Made by a program: the position numbers and the translations under genes. The notes under the pieces were generated by a model, which saw nothing but the letters and a program-made list of their open reading frames with translations, was not told the DNA's origin and did not search any database. DNA of 64,000 nucleotides. It comes from JAKACA01 sp049510975. Lineage in GTDB: Bacteria; Actinomycetota; Acidimicrobiia; Acidimicrobiales; Bog-793. Shown here one piece after another: positions 15,691-26,513 of this stretch. Location of the stretch: NCBI GenBank assembly GCA_049510975.1, contig JBEKYM010000012.1:34398-98397 (forward strand), read 5' to 3'. Positions within the stretch are counted from its first letter, which is position 1. Every line of letters begins with the position of its first letter.

Positions 15691-16533
15691 ATGGCTGAGG
15701 TGGTGCGGGCGGGTTTGATCCAGGCCAGCTGGACTGGTGACAGGGACACGATGACGAACAAGGCAATCGCCGCCGTCCGCGAAGCGGCAGCGGAGGGAGC
15801 CAAGGTCATCTGCCTGCAGGAGCTGTTCAACGGCCCGTACTTCTGCCAAGTGCAGGAGACCGAGTGGTACGACTGGGCCGAGCCGGTGCCCGACGGCCCC
15901 ACGGTCCGGCGGATGATGGACGTCGCCCGCGACGTCGGCGCCGTGCTCATCGTCCCGGTCTACGAGGTGGAGCACCCCGGGGTCTTCTACAACACCGCTG
16001 CGGTGATCGATTCCGACGGCAGCTACCTCGGCAAGCACCGGAAGAACCACATCCCGCAGGTGTCGGGTTTCTTGGAGAAGTTCTACTTCCGGCCGGGCAA
16101 CCTCGGCTACCCGGTGTTCGACACCGCCGTCGGCCGGATCGGCGTCTACATCTGTTACGAACGCCACTTTCCCGAAGGCTGGCGTGCCCTCGGGCTCGGC
16201 GGCGCCAAGATCGTCTTCAACCCGTCAGCCACGAGCCGTGGCCTCTCGGAATACCTCTGGCGGCTGGAGCAGCCCGCCGCCGCCGTGGCCAACGAGTACT
16301 TCGTCGGCACGATCAATCGAGTCGGTGTCGAGCCGCTCGGGACGAACGACTTCTACGGGCAGTCGTACTTCGTCGACCCGCGCGGTCAGCTCGTCGGAGA
16401 CGCCGCCTCCGACCGCGACGACGAGATCGTCGTGCGAGACCTCGACCTGTCGATGATCGACGACGTGCGCCGGCTCTGGGCCTTCTACCGCGACCGGCGG
16501 CCGGAGACCTACGGCACTCTCAGCGAGGCCTGA
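15691..16533 (+). CDS. Nitrilase-family amidohydrolase, probable beta-ureidopropionase
   Basis: A 280-residue carbon-nitrogen hydrolase. The Glu-Lys-Cys triad is visible as Glu44 in LQELFNGPYF, Lys118 in KHRKNHIPQ and Cys155 in YICYERHFPEG. The HIPQVSGFLEKFYF segment matches the beta-ureidopropionase/N-carbamoyl amidase group. Placed directly before dihydropyrimidinase, it would hydrolyse N-carbamoyl-beta-alanine or N-carbamoyl-beta-aminoisobutyrate. I chose ATG 15691 because AGGAGGGGG precedes it; another ATG in frame lies at 15652. The stop is five bases before the next start. Confidence 0.87.
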   Translation: MAEVVRAGLIQASWTGDRDTMTNKAIAAVREAAAEGAKVICLQELFNGPYFCQVQETEWYDWAEPVPDGPTVRRMMDVARDVGAVLIVPVYEVEHPGVFYNTAAVIDSDGSYLGKHRKNHIPQVSGFLEKFYFRPGNLGYPVFDTAVGRIGVYICYERHFPEGWRALGLGGAKIVFNPSATSRGLSEYLWRLEQPAAAVANEYFVGTINRVGVEPLGTNDFYGQSYFVDPRGQLVGDAASDRDDEIVVRDLDLSMIDDVRRLWAFYRDRRPETYGTLSEA

Positions 16534-16537
16534 GGCC

Positions 16538-17941
<1,404 letters not shown>

Positions 17942-17957
17942 ACCGAAAGGACCCCGC

Positions 17958-18959
17958 ATGGACATCGGCCTCGTGCTGCAGGCGAACCCGCCGGCGAGCC
18001 AGCTCGTCGAGCGCGCCCGCGAAGCCGAGGCCGCTGGTTTCAGCCACGTGTGGACGTTCGACTCCTGCGTCCTATGGCAGGAGCCGTTCGTCATCTACTC
18101 GCGCATCCTCGCCACCACCTCCAAGGTGCGCATCGGACCGATGGTGACGAACCCGGCCACGAGAGACTGGTCCGTGACGGCGTCGCTGTTTGCCACCTTG
18201 AACGAGATGTTCGGCAACCGGACGGTCTGCGGCATCGGCCGTGGCGACTCGGCCCTGCGGGTCATCGGCAGGCAGCCGACGTCGATGCAGACCTTCGCCG
18301 ACTCCATCACGGTCATCAAAGATCTCGCCGAGGGTCGGGAGGCGACGCTCAACGGAACGACGGTGCGCATCCCCTGGGCAAGTGACAGCCGGCTGCCGAT
18401 ATGGGGTGCCGGTTACGGTCCGCGGGCGCTGAAGGTGATCGGAGAGCGGGCGGACGGCTACATCCTGCAAGTCGCCGACCCCGACATCGCCCGTTGGACG
18501 ATCGACTCGGTGCGAGCAGCGGCCGTGGCGGCCGGCCGCGACGCCAGCGCCATCTCCGTCTGCGTCGCCGCCCCCGCCTATGTCGGCGACGACCTCAGCC
18601 ATCAACGCGACCAGTTGCGCTGGTTCGGTGGAATGGTCGGCAACCACGTCGCCGACTTGGTCGGTCGCTACGGGGAGGAGTCCGATGTTCCCCGAGCCCT
18701 CACGGACTACGTGAAGGGCCGCCAGGCGTACGACTACCGTCACCACGGCCGCGCCGACAACCCGGACGTCGAGTTCGTTCCCGACGACATCGTGGAGCGT
18801 TTCTGCCTGCTCGGGCCGGCCGAGCAGCACGTCGACCGCCTTGGCGAGCTCGCCGGCCTCGGCGTCGACCAGTTCGCCCTCTACCTGATGCACGACTCGG
18901 CCGACGCCACCTTCGAGGCCTACCGGGACAGCGTGATCCCCGCCGTTCAGCCGTTCTGA
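17958..18959 (+). CDS. LLM-class flavin-dependent oxidoreductase
   Basis: A 333-residue TIM-barrel enzyme of the bacterial luciferase-like/F420-dependent oxidoreductase superfamily. Recognisable segments are AREAEAAGFSHVWTFDS, VRIGPMVTNPATRDW, LNEMFGNRTVCGIGRGDSALR and WGAGYGPRALKVIGERADGY. Members of this subgroup occur with dihydropyrimidinase genes, so a role in pyrimidine or hydantoin breakdown is likely, but the reaction is unknown. Cofactor (F420 or FMN) cannot be decided from sequence. AAAGGACC precedes the ATG. Confidence 0.85.
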   Translation: MDIGLVLQANPPASQLVERAREAEAAGFSHVWTFDSCVLWQEPFVIYSRILATTSKVRIGPMVTNPATRDWSVTASLFATLNEMFGNRTVCGIGRGDSALRVIGRQPTSMQTFADSITVIKDLAEGREATLNGTTVRIPWASDSRLPIWGAGYGPRALKVIGERADGYILQVADPDIARWTIDSVRAAAVAAGRDASAISVCVAAPAYVGDDLSHQRDQLRWFGGMVGNHVADLVGRYGEESDVPRALTDYVKGRQAYDYRHHGRADNPDVEFVPDDIVERFCLLGPAEQHVDRLGELAGLGVDQFALYLMHDSADATFEAYRDSVIPAVQPF

Positions 18960-19026
18960 CCCCACGAGCCGGCAGCTGGAGCACGCACGGTGAACGGACG
19001 CGGCCGGACGGCGCGAGAATCCCCTC

Positions 19027-20538
19027 ATGACCGGTTCCTCCCCCTCCCTCCCCATCGTCCGGCACTGGATCGACGGCAAGCCCTCCGACGGGACGGCCGA
19101 CCGCTTGGGTGACGTCTACGACCCCGCCACCGGCGAGCTCACCAAGCGCGTCGCCTTCGCCTCGGTGGCCGATGTCGACCAAGCTGTCGCCTCCGCAACC
19201 TCGGCGTTCGCAACCTGGCGCAACTCCTCCCTGGCGCGGCGCTCGAAGATTCTCTTCGCGTTCCGCGAGATCGTCGTCGAACGTGCCTCGGAGCTGGCCG
19301 CCATCGTCACCGCCGAGCACGGCAAGGTCCTCTCCGACGCCCTCGGCGAGGTGAACCGCGCCATCGAGGTGATGGAGTTCGCCTGCGGCATCCCTCACCT
19401 GTTGAAGGGTGGCTACTCCGAAGAGGTCTCCACGCAGGTCGACGTCTACTCGATCCGCCAGCCCCTCGGCGTGGTCGGCATCATCAGCCCGTTCAACTTC
19501 CCGGCCATGGTGCCAAGTTGGTTCTTTCCCATCGCCATCGCCTGCGGCAACACCGTGGTGCTGAAGCCGAGCGAGAAGGACCCGAGTGCGTCGGTGTGGT
19601 TCGCGGAACGCTGGGCAGAGGCGGGCCTGCCCGAAGGCGTGTTCAATGTCGTCCATGGCGACAAAATCGCCGTGGACCGGATCCTCGACCACCCAGATGT
19701 CCAGGCCGTTTCTTTCGTCGGCTCCACCCCCATCGCCCGCTACGTCTACGAGAATGGCACGAAGGCCGGCAAGCGGGTGCAGGCGCTCGGCGGGGCCAAG
19801 AACCACATGGTCGTGCTGCCGGATGCCGACCTCGACCTCGCGGCCGATGCTGCCGTCAACGCCGGCTTCGGGTCGGCGGGTGAACGCTGCATGGCCATCT
19901 CGGCAGTCGTCGCCGTCGAACCGGTCGCCGACGAGCTCATCTCCAAGATCTGCGAGCGGATGGCCACACTCAAAGTCGGCGACGGTCGCCGGGACGTCGA
20001 CATGGGTCCGCTCGTCACGAGCGCCCATCGTGACAAGGTCGCCGGGTATCTCGAGGCCGGCGTCGAGTCGGGTGCTGAGCTCGTCGTCGACGGCCGCGCC
20101 ACCGAGGTGGACGGCGAGTCGGGCGGCTACTGGCTCGGGCCGACGTTGTTCGACAAGGTCACGCCCGACATGTCGATCTACACCGACGAGATCTTCGGCC
20201 CGGTGCTCTCGGTTGTGCGGGTCTCCAGCTACGACGCAGCCCTCGAGCTCGTCAACAGCAACCCATATGGCAACGGCACTGCCATCTTCACCAACGACGG
20301 CGGCGCCGCCCGTCGTTTCCAACACGAGGTCGAAGTCGGCATGGTCGGTGTCAACGTGCCCATCCCCGTTCCGGTCTCCTACTACTCCTTCGGCGGGTGG
20401 AAGGCATCGCTCTTCGGCGACAGCCATGCGCACGGCACCGAGGGCGTGCACTTCTACACGCGAGGGAAGGTCGTGACGAGCCGTTGGCTGGATCCGAGCC
20501 ATGGCGGGATCAACCTGGGCTTCCCGCAGACTTCGTGA
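19027..20538 (+). CDS. mmsA: Methylmalonate-semialdehyde dehydrogenase (CoA-acylating)
   Basis: A 503-residue aldehyde dehydrogenase of the MmsA type. Key segments are IISPFNFPAMVPSWFFPIAI, ALGGAKNHMVVLPDAD (Asn in place of the general base Glu, as known for this CoA-dependent subgroup) and catalytic Cys288 in GSAGERCMAIS. It would convert malonate or methylmalonate semialdehyde, made by the transaminase next door, to acetyl-CoA or propionyl-CoA, ending the pyrimidine/beta-amino-acid pathway. A 67-bp gap separates it from the LLM gene. Confidence 0.92.
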   Translation: MTGSSPSLPIVRHWIDGKPSDGTADRLGDVYDPATGELTKRVAFASVADVDQAVASATSAFATWRNSSLARRSKILFAFREIVVERASELAAIVTAEHGKVLSDALGEVNRAIEVMEFACGIPHLLKGGYSEEVSTQVDVYSIRQPLGVVGIISPFNFPAMVPSWFFPIAIACGNTVVLKPSEKDPSASVWFAERWAEAGLPEGVFNVVHGDKIAVDRILDHPDVQAVSFVGSTPIARYVYENGTKAGKRVQALGGAKNHMVVLPDADLDLAADAAVNAGFGSAGERCMAISAVVAVEPVADELISKICERMATLKVGDGRRDVDMGPLVTSAHRDKVAGYLEAGVESGAELVVDGRATEVDGESGGYWLGPTLFDKVTPDMSIYTDEIFGPVLSVVRVSSYDAALELVNSNPYGNGTAIFTNDGGAARRFQHEVEVGMVGVNVPIPVPVSYYSFGGWKASLFGDSHAHGTEGVHFYTRGKVVTSRWLDPSHGGINLGFPQTS

Positions 20539-20602
20539 AGACCACCACCACCGCCGCCGCGGAGCCCATTTGCCACCGATCGTCGATCAGAGAAGGACGA
20601 CC

Positions 20603-21958
20603 ATGACTGTCACCGTCGATACCGCCACCGAGGGCGCCCGTGTCTACGCAGCCGACCGAGCCCACGTGTTCCACTCCTGGGCGGCCCAGGATCTCATCAA
20701 GCCGATGGTCATCGCCGGCGCCGAAGGCTCCTACGTCTGGGACTACGACGGGAACAGGTACCTCGACTTCTCCTGCCAGCTGGTCAACACGAACATCGGT
20801 CATCAGCACCCGAAGGTCGTGGCCGCCATCAAGGCACAAGCCGACCGGCTGTGCACGGTGGCGCCGCAGCACGCCAATGACGTACGCAGTGAGGCCGCTC
20901 GCCTCATCTGCGAGCGCGCTCCGGACGGGTTCGACAAGGTGTTCTTCACCAACGCCGGCGCCGAGGCGATCGAGCACGCCACCCGCATGGCCCGTCTGCA
21001 CACCGGACGCATCAAGCTGCTCTCGGCCTACCGCTCGTACCACGGCGCCACGACGACGGCGATCAACCTCACGGGCGACCCGCGGCGTTTTGCCAACGAC
21101 TACGGCAGCGCCGGCGTCGCTCACTTCTTCGGCCCGTTCCTGTACCGCTCCCCCTTTCACTCGGCCGACGAGCAACAAGAAACCCAGCGTGCCCTCGAGC
21201 ACCTCCAGCAGGTCGTCGAATTCGAGGGTCCGTCCACGATCGCCGCCATCGTGCTCGAGACGATCCCCGGAACGGCCGGCATCATGCCGCCACCACCCGG
21301 CTATTTGGCCGGCGTTCGCGACATCTGCAACCGGTACGGCATCGTGTACATCGCCGACGAGGTCATGGCAGGCTTCGGGCGAACCGGCAAGTGGTTCGCC
21401 TTCGAGCACTATGACGTCGTGCCCGACCTCATCACGTTCGCGAAGGGCGTGAACTCGGGCTACGTGCCGCTCGGAGGTGTCATCATCTCCGATCCGATCG
21501 TCGCCACGTTCGCCACTCGGGTCTATCCGGGCGGCCTCACGTACTCCGGCCACCCGCTGGCGTGCGCCTCGGCCGTGGCGACGATCAACGCCATGGCCGA
21601 CGAAGGCATCGTCGAGAACGCCGCTCGCATCGGCGACGAGGTACTCCGGCCGGGGCTCCATGAGCTGGCGCGCCGTCACCCCTCCATCGGAGAGGTACGC
21701 GGTCTCGGCGTGTTCTTCGCCCTCGATCTCGTGAAGAACCGGGCGACGAAGGAGCCGCTCGCGCCCTACGGCGGCTCGAGCCCTGCCATGGACGAGCTCG
21801 TCGGTGCCTGCAAGCAGCGAGGGTTGCTCCCCTTCGTCAACTACCACCGCCTGCATGTCGTGCCGCCGTGCACGGTCAGCGACAACGAAGCCCGCGAGGG
21901 CCTGGCGATCCTCGACGAGGCTCTCTCGGTCGCCGACGCCCACACCGTGGGCGCCTGA
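20603..21958 (+). CDS. Class III omega-aminotransferase (beta-alanine type)
   Basis: A 451-residue PLP-dependent class III transaminase. The PLP-binding Asp252 lies in YIADEVMAGFGRTGKW and the Schiff-base Lys281 in LITFAKGVNSGYVPLGG; GAEAIEHATRMAR and SAYRSYHGATTTAINL are also typical. In this operon it should transfer the amino group of beta-alanine or beta-aminoisobutyrate, giving the semialdehyde substrate of the adjacent mmsA. AGAAGGACG precedes the ATG. The exact amino acceptor is not readable from sequence. Confidence 0.9.
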   Translation: MTVTVDTATEGARVYAADRAHVFHSWAAQDLIKPMVIAGAEGSYVWDYDGNRYLDFSCQLVNTNIGHQHPKVVAAIKAQADRLCTVAPQHANDVRSEAARLICERAPDGFDKVFFTNAGAEAIEHATRMARLHTGRIKLLSAYRSYHGATTTAINLTGDPRRFANDYGSAGVAHFFGPFLYRSPFHSADEQQETQRALEHLQQVVEFEGPSTIAAIVLETIPGTAGIMPPPPGYLAGVRDICNRYGIVYIADEVMAGFGRTGKWFAFEHYDVVPDLITFAKGVNSGYVPLGGVIISDPIVATFATRVYPGGLTYSGHPLACASAVATINAMADEGIVENAARIGDEVLRPGLHELARRHPSIGEVRGLGVFFALDLVKNRATKEPLAPYGGSSPAMDELVGACKQRGLLPFVNYHRLHVVPPCTVSDNEAREGLAILDEALSVADAHTVGA

Positions 21959-21973
21959 CGCCGGCCGGCCTGC

Positions 21974-22966
21974 TCAGGCCGAGGCCAGGCTCGGCGTGAA
22001 GTAGCGCTTGGGGTTCTCCACCATCATCTGGGTGATCTGAGCCTCGGTCACGCCCGACTCCAGCAGCGCGGGAAGAACGTCGTTGGAGATGTGCTCGTAG
22101 TGCCAGTTGGGGGTGAGCGCCGCCTGCATCGCCAGGACGTCGGGCCCGAACCAGTCGATCCAGCAGGAGGCGTCGTGCGACAGCACCATGCGATCGGCAT
22201 ACCCCCGTGCCGAAAGGGCGGCAATCGTCTGGATGCGGGACGGCGTCGGGTTGAACAAGTCGATGCCGAAACGGTCCATACCCAGCAACGCCCCAGTATC
22301 TGCCAGCTCCATCAAGTAGTCGAGGTCGTTGGAGTCACCGGCATGACCGACGACGAGCTTCGTCAGGTCGGCGCCTTCCTCGCTCAACACGCCGACGACA
22401 TAGCGACCGGTGTACTCGGCCGAGGATGTGTGCACCGTCATGGGCGCGCCCGTCTCGAGGTGGGCCTTGGCGACCGCCCGGAGCACCCGCTCGACGCCGG
22501 GTGAGGCATCGGCGTGCTCGACGGCGCACTTGAGGAAGGCCGCTCTCACCCCCGTGTCGGCGATGCCCTCTCGCAGGTCCCGAACGAAGTCCCCCACCAT
22601 GGGCTCGTCGCCCCCGAACATCGTGCCGGGACCTCGGTTGGAGTAGGGGAAGGGAAGGTCGCCGTAGGTGTAGACGCCCGTGGCGGCGATGATGTGTACC
22701 GGAACCTCGGCTGCCACTTTCTGGATCCGAGGGATGTACCGACCGAGCCCGACGACCGTCGGGTCGACGATGGCGGTCACCCCTTTGGCGTGCAGGGAGC
22801 GGAGCTTGACGACGGCATCGGCCACCCGAGCGTCCTCGTCCCACCACGCACCCGGGCCGTAGTTCTGGGCATAGTCCGCACTCAGCACGAAGACGTGCTC
22901 GTGCATGAGCGTCGGCCCCAGGGAGTCGAGCTCCACCGAGCCGTTCACCGTCTCTACCTGAGGCAT
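21974..22966 (-). CDS. Phosphotriesterase-family metallohydrolase
   Basis: A 330-residue amidohydrolase-fold enzyme of the phosphotriesterase/lactonase family. All binuclear-metal ligands can be placed: His22 and His24 in LMHEHVFVLS, carboxylated Lys146 in AAFLKCAVEH, His179 in MTVHTSSAEY, His208 in VVGHAGDSND and Asp265 in VLSHDASC. Natural substrates of such proteins are often lactones or esters rather than organophosphates. The start at 22966 has GGGGGAGAC upstream; the longer open frame is not supported. It converges on the transaminase with a 15-bp gap. Confidence 0.88.
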   Translation of the reverse strand: MPQVETVNGSVELDSLGPTLMHEHVFVLSADYAQNYGPGAWWDEDARVADAVVKLRSLHAKGVTAIVDPTVVGLGRYIPRIQKVAAEVPVHIIAATGVYTYGDLPFPYSNRGPGTMFGGDEPMVGDFVRDLREGIADTGVRAAFLKCAVEHADASPGVERVLRAVAKAHLETGAPMTVHTSSAEYTGRYVVGVLSEEGADLTKLVVGHAGDSNDLDYLMELADTGALLGMDRFGIDLFNPTPSRIQTIAALSARGYADRMVLSHDASCWIDWFGPDVLAMQAALTPNWHYEHISNDVLPALLESGVTEAQITQMMVENPKRYFTPSLASA

Positions 22967-23036
22967 TTCGTTGTCTCCCCCCGTGAGGTGTCGTTGGAAC
23001 GGCGACCGCCGGCTCTGCCAAGGGCGCCGCTCGGCG

Positions 23037-24095
23037 TCAGGGCTGTCGTTCCCACAGCCAGGTGCCGTTGTAGTCCTGCCCCGGCTCGGGTGAGCCGCCG
23101 AACAGGACGAGCTGGTTCGTGGCACCGTCGAAGGTCATCGTGGCCACGGCTCGGTGCTCGGGGACCGTTGCCGGCGCCTTGGCGTTCCACGTACCCCCGC
23201 TCCAGGTCCAGGTCCCCGAGTAGGTGACCAGGGTGTTGCCGACCTCGGCGGCTCCACCGATCAAGATCATCTGGAAGCTGGCGGCGTCGTAGGCAAGCGT
23301 GGCGGCGAATCTCGAGGCTGGGACGGTCGCCGGGCTCTGCTTGACCCAGTTCGTACCGGTCCACGCCCAGGTCTCGTTCGAGGTGTCCAGATCAGCGACG
23401 CCGTAATTCTCCGTCCCGCCGAACAAGATGAGGTTCGCCGTCGTCGGGTAGTAGGCCATGGAGGCGCCGCCGAGAGCTGGCGGACTCGTGGCCGGCGAGG
23501 CCAGCTCCCAGTTGGTGCCGGTCCATGTCCACGTCTGGTCCTCGACGGTCTGGGTGTTGGTGATGCCGCCGAAGAGCACGAGCTGACTGGACGCCGCATC
23601 CCAGGCGAGGCTCGGCTCCAGGCCGCCGGATGGGCTCGCCGAGGTCTTGACGGCTTGCCAGGTGGCCCCCGTCCACAGCCAAGTCGAGGTCTGCACGGTG
23701 CCGCCGACGTTCAGGCCACCGAACAACAACAGTTGATGCTTGGCGGCGTCGTAGGCCATGACCTCGCCGGCGAGGGCCGGCGGGCGAGCCTTTGGATGGA
23801 GCTGGGCCCAGGTAGAGCCCGTCCAGGACCAGGTGTCGGAGAGGGGTACGCCGGCGGCCGTCTCGCCCCCGTACATGATGAACTGGCGGGTGGCAGCGTC
23901 GTAGGCGCTCGCCATGGAGTCCCGCGCGGACGGGCTCGTCGGTGGGCTGAGATGCACCCAGTTGTAGGCCGGAGGCGGAGCGCCCGCCGCGGCCGCGGCA
24001 GCCCCTGTCTGCAGGGCGCAGAGAGCGACCCCGGCGGCGACTGCCGCCAGTGCCACGCGCCCGATGGGACGAGGACGACTGCGATTCCAGCTCAT
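23037..24095 (-). CDS. Secreted Kelch-repeat protein
   Basis: A 352-residue exported protein. An Arg-rich N terminus and an Ala-rich hydrophobic segment (about residues 11-40) form a signal peptide. About six Kelch-type repeats follow, each with a YDAA...LLFGG strand and a TWxWTGxxW strand, for example AYDAAKHQLLLFGGLN and TWTWTGTNWELASPAT. This predicts a six-bladed beta-propeller, probably a binding protein on the cell surface or outside. I chose ATG 24095; the open frame continues 16 codons upstream. No partner gene is evident. Confidence 0.82.
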   Translation of the reverse strand: MSWNRSRPRPIGRVALAAVAAGVALCALQTGAAAAAAGAPPPAYNWVHLSPPTSPSARDSMASAYDAATRQFIMYGGETAAGVPLSDTWSWTGSTWAQLHPKARPPALAGEVMAYDAAKHQLLLFGGLNVGGTVQTSTWLWTGATWQAVKTSASPSGGLEPSLAWDAASSQLVLFGGITNTQTVEDQTWTWTGTNWELASPATSPPALGGASMAYYPTTANLILFGGTENYGVADLDTSNETWAWTGTNWVKQSPATVPASRFAATLAYDAASFQMILIGGAAEVGNTLVTYSGTWTWSGGTWNAKAPATVPEHRAVATMTFDGATNQLVLFGGSPEPGQDYNGTWLWERQP

Positions 24096-24139
24096 GACGG
24101 CGAGGCTACGTGGTCTTCGACCCTCGCCGGCGGCGCTCG

Positions 24140-24553
24140 TCAATCGGCTGGATCCACGCTCGGAGCGATGACGTAGGCGGCCCCGACGGCGCCGAGGATC
24201 GTGGCGAGCACCGCCCAGCGCGTCCGGCGCGGCAGCTGGCCGAAGGCGATCATCGTGGCGACGGCGTCTCCGGAGTCGGCCAGGCCCCCCGCTTCGATCC
24301 AGCCCCGAGCCGGGCCTTCGTGACGCAGGGCGAGGATCGCGCCCGCGCCGAGCGCCAGGTCGCGCGCCCCGAGCGCACGACCGATCAGGCGCCCTCCGGG
24401 CTGGTCGGCCACTTCAGGCCCCGCCCACGGTTTCAGCGCCACAGCAGGCGAGACCAGTGCGACTACGCCGATCAGCAGCCTGGCGCCGGCGAGCGCCTGT
24501 GCCGCCACACGCGCCTGCTGGGGCTCCAAGAGAACCGGCATCTGTTTGCTCAT
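24140..24553 (-). CDS. Small membrane protein, DUF4267-like
   Basis: A 137-residue hydrophobic protein with about four membrane-spanning helices (ALAGARLLIGVVALVSPAVA near the N terminus; AVLATILGAVGAAYVIAP at the end). The pattern RLIGRALGARDLALGAGAIL and GGLADSGDAVATMIAF resembles the DUF4267 membrane family of unknown function. Two adjacent ATGs occur; the second (24553) has better spacing from GGGAGG. It lies upstream of, and divergent from, the UspA gene. Confidence 0.7.
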   Translation of the reverse strand: MSKQMPVLLEPQQARVAAQALAGARLLIGVVALVSPAVALKPWAGPEVADQPGGRLIGRALGARDLALGAGAILALRHEGPARGWIEAGGLADSGDAVATMIAFGQLPRRTRWAVLATILGAVGAAYVIAPSVDPAD

Positions 24554-24684
24554 CATGCCTCCCGTGTTGGTGCCAACCGTTGGTTCACCCCTGACTGTAG
24601 GAAGCACAGCCTCACAACGAATCTCTCCCGCGAGAAGGCGGGCGGACCGGTAGAGTCGGCGCCGAGCGACTAGGAGACAAAACC

Positions 24685-25116
24685 GTGTATTCCACCATCG
24701 TCGTAGGAACTGACGGATCCGAGTCAGCCGCCGAGGCTGTGAGCGCCGCCGCCGAGCTGGCCCGCCAGAGCGGTGCCGTCCTCCACCTCGTCACGGCGTA
24801 CCAGGCGAGCTCCGGTGGTATGGCCGTGCTGGCGGCAGGTGTCGTGATCCCTGACCCGGGTCCCGCCCACGCCCTGATCTCGCAACGGGCTCACGACATC
24901 CTTGCCGAGGTCGCCGGAAAGTTGGAGGGGGTCTCGATCGAACGGCACGCTGCTGAAGGCGACCCCGCTGACAGCATCGTCGCCGTCGCCGAGCAGGTCG
25001 GCGCCGACGTCATCGTCGTTGGCAGCAAGGGGATGAACCGGCGGATTCTCGGTTCGGTCCCCAACTCCGTCGCCCACAAGGCTCCCTGTGCCGTCCTCAT
25101 CGTGAAGACCGTCTGA
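24685..25116 (+). CDS. Universal stress protein, UspA family
   Basis: A 143-residue single-domain universal stress protein. The N-terminal IVVGTDGSESA and the C-terminal ATP-binding motif G-x2-G-x9-G-S in VGSKGMNRRILGSVPNSVAH are intact, so it probably binds ATP. The start is GTG at 24685 with TAGGAG upstream. Such proteins are cytoplasmic and induced under stress or stasis. It stands in front of an MFS transporter, separated by 77 bp; a functional link is not evident. Confidence 0.92.
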   Translation: MYSTIVVGTDGSESAAEAVSAAAELARQSGAVLHLVTAYQASSGGMAVLAAGVVIPDPGPAHALISQRAHDILAEVAGKLEGVSIERHAAEGDPADSIVAVAEQVGADVIVVGSKGMNRRILGSVPNSVAHKAPCAVLIVKTV

Positions 25117-25193
25117 GCCGTTGCCCGGCTGACTGTCTGCCCACCTGAGGGCGGTGGCCAGGTCATGACCGATCGCAGGGTCAGGCGCCCGAA

Positions 25194-26450
25194 GTGACGC
25201 CGGCCGCCCGGCCCGGCATGTTGGCGGCGCTTCGCATCCGGGATTTCGCCCTCCTCTGGTCGGGCCAAGCGGTCTCTGCCCTCGGTGACGGCGTCTTCAC
25301 CGTGGCGCTCGTCATCGAGGTCCTCAGGGTCGACGACCGCCCGATCGCCCTCGCCTATGTGATCGCCGCCCGGGCGATCCCCTCGATCCTGCTGGCGCTC
25401 GTCGGCGGTGTGGTGAGCGATCGCCTGCCGAGGAGGCTCGTGATGCTGACTTCCGACACGATCCGGGGTCTCGCCGTCGGCACCATCGCCCTGTTGGTTG
25501 CGACGCACCATGTCGGTCTGCTCTCCCTCGTCGCCATGTCGGCGATCTTCGGTGCAGCGGATGCGTTCTTCGGCCCCGCCTCCATGTCGATGGTTCCGGA
25601 ACTGCTGCCGAGCGAACTGCTCGTGCAGGGCAATGGGCTGAGCTCCACCACCTCCAGCTTGGCGTCCAGCCTCATCGGACCCGCCACTGGCGGCGCCATC
25701 GTCGGCCTGATCGGGACGGCGGGGTCCTTCACCGCCGATGCCGTGAGCTACGGCGTGTCTGCTGCCTGCCTCGCCGTCATGAACGCCCGACCGCGCCCGA
25801 AACCGCCTGGCGGCTCGGTGCTCGCAGATGCCCGAGAGGGTCTGGCGTTTCTTCGGTCGAAGCGCTGGCTCGTGATCACGCTCATCGCAGCCAGCATCGC
25901 CAACCTCTTCGGGATCGCTCCCTTCGCCGTCCTCCTCCCGCTTCTCGTCCGTCACGTGCTACACGCCAGCCCGTTGGCGCTCGGCCTGGTCTTCGCCGTG
26001 GGCGGCGGGGCCGGCGCTGTCGCCTCGCTCGTCGTCGCACGGCTCGGCTCGCCCCCGCACCGCATCGTCGTCATGTGGACCGCCTACGGCTTGGCGGGCG
26101 TCGCCATCGCGGCGATGGCGGCGGCCGCGAACGTCTACGTCGTGGCCGCGCTGAGCGCAGCTGAGATCGGGCTCATCGTCTACGGAGACGTCCTCTACGT
26201 CGCAATGATGCAGCAGCTGATCCCGAACGAGTTACGGGGACGGGTGTTCTCGGTCAGCTATCTGCTGGCGTTCGTCCTCACGCCTCTCGGCACGATCGCC
26301 GGCGGACTGGCAGCCTCCGGCCTCGGCACGAGAACCGCCATTTTGCTGAGCGGATGCCTGTCGGGCGCCTGCGCCTTCGTGATCTTCATTCCCGGCGTTC
26401 GTGCTCCCGAAGCCGAGTTGCAAGAGGCCGCCTCCGAACCGGACACGTGA
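25194..26450 (+). CDS. MFS transporter
   Basis: A 418-residue major facilitator superfamily permease with twelve predicted hydrophobic segments. The family's loop motif is seen in GVVSDRLPRRLVMLTSD, and the N-terminal FALLWSGQAVSALGDGVFTVAL is typical of the drug/enterobactin exporter-like (MFS_3) group. The start is uncertain: GTG at 25194 or ATG at 25218; neither has a strong ribosome-binding site. The substrate cannot be told; an efflux role is a reasonable guess. Confidence 0.85.
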   Translation: MTPAARPGMLAALRIRDFALLWSGQAVSALGDGVFTVALVIEVLRVDDRPIALAYVIAARAIPSILLALVGGVVSDRLPRRLVMLTSDTIRGLAVGTIALLVATHHVGLLSLVAMSAIFGAADAFFGPASMSMVPELLPSELLVQGNGLSSTTSSLASSLIGPATGGAIVGLIGTAGSFTADAVSYGVSAACLAVMNARPRPKPPGGSVLADAREGLAFLRSKRWLVITLIAASIANLFGIAPFAVLLPLLVRHVLHASPLALGLVFAVGGGAGAVASLVVARLGSPPHRIVVMWTAYGLAGVAIAAMAAAANVYVVAALSAAEIGLIVYGDVLYVAMMQQLIPNELRGRVFSVSYLLAFVLTPLGTIAGGLAASGLGTRTAILLSGCLSGACAFVIFIPGVRAPEAELQEAASEPDT

Positions 26451-26513
26451 CAGAGCGCACACCGGAGCGATCAGCGGAACCTCATGGTCGTGAGCACGCA
26501 TCTGCGGAGACTG

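Noticed and set aside
18700..20502. 600-codon minus-strand frame over mmsA
   Set aside because: Antisense shadow of a clear aldehyde dehydrogenase; translation resembles no protein family.
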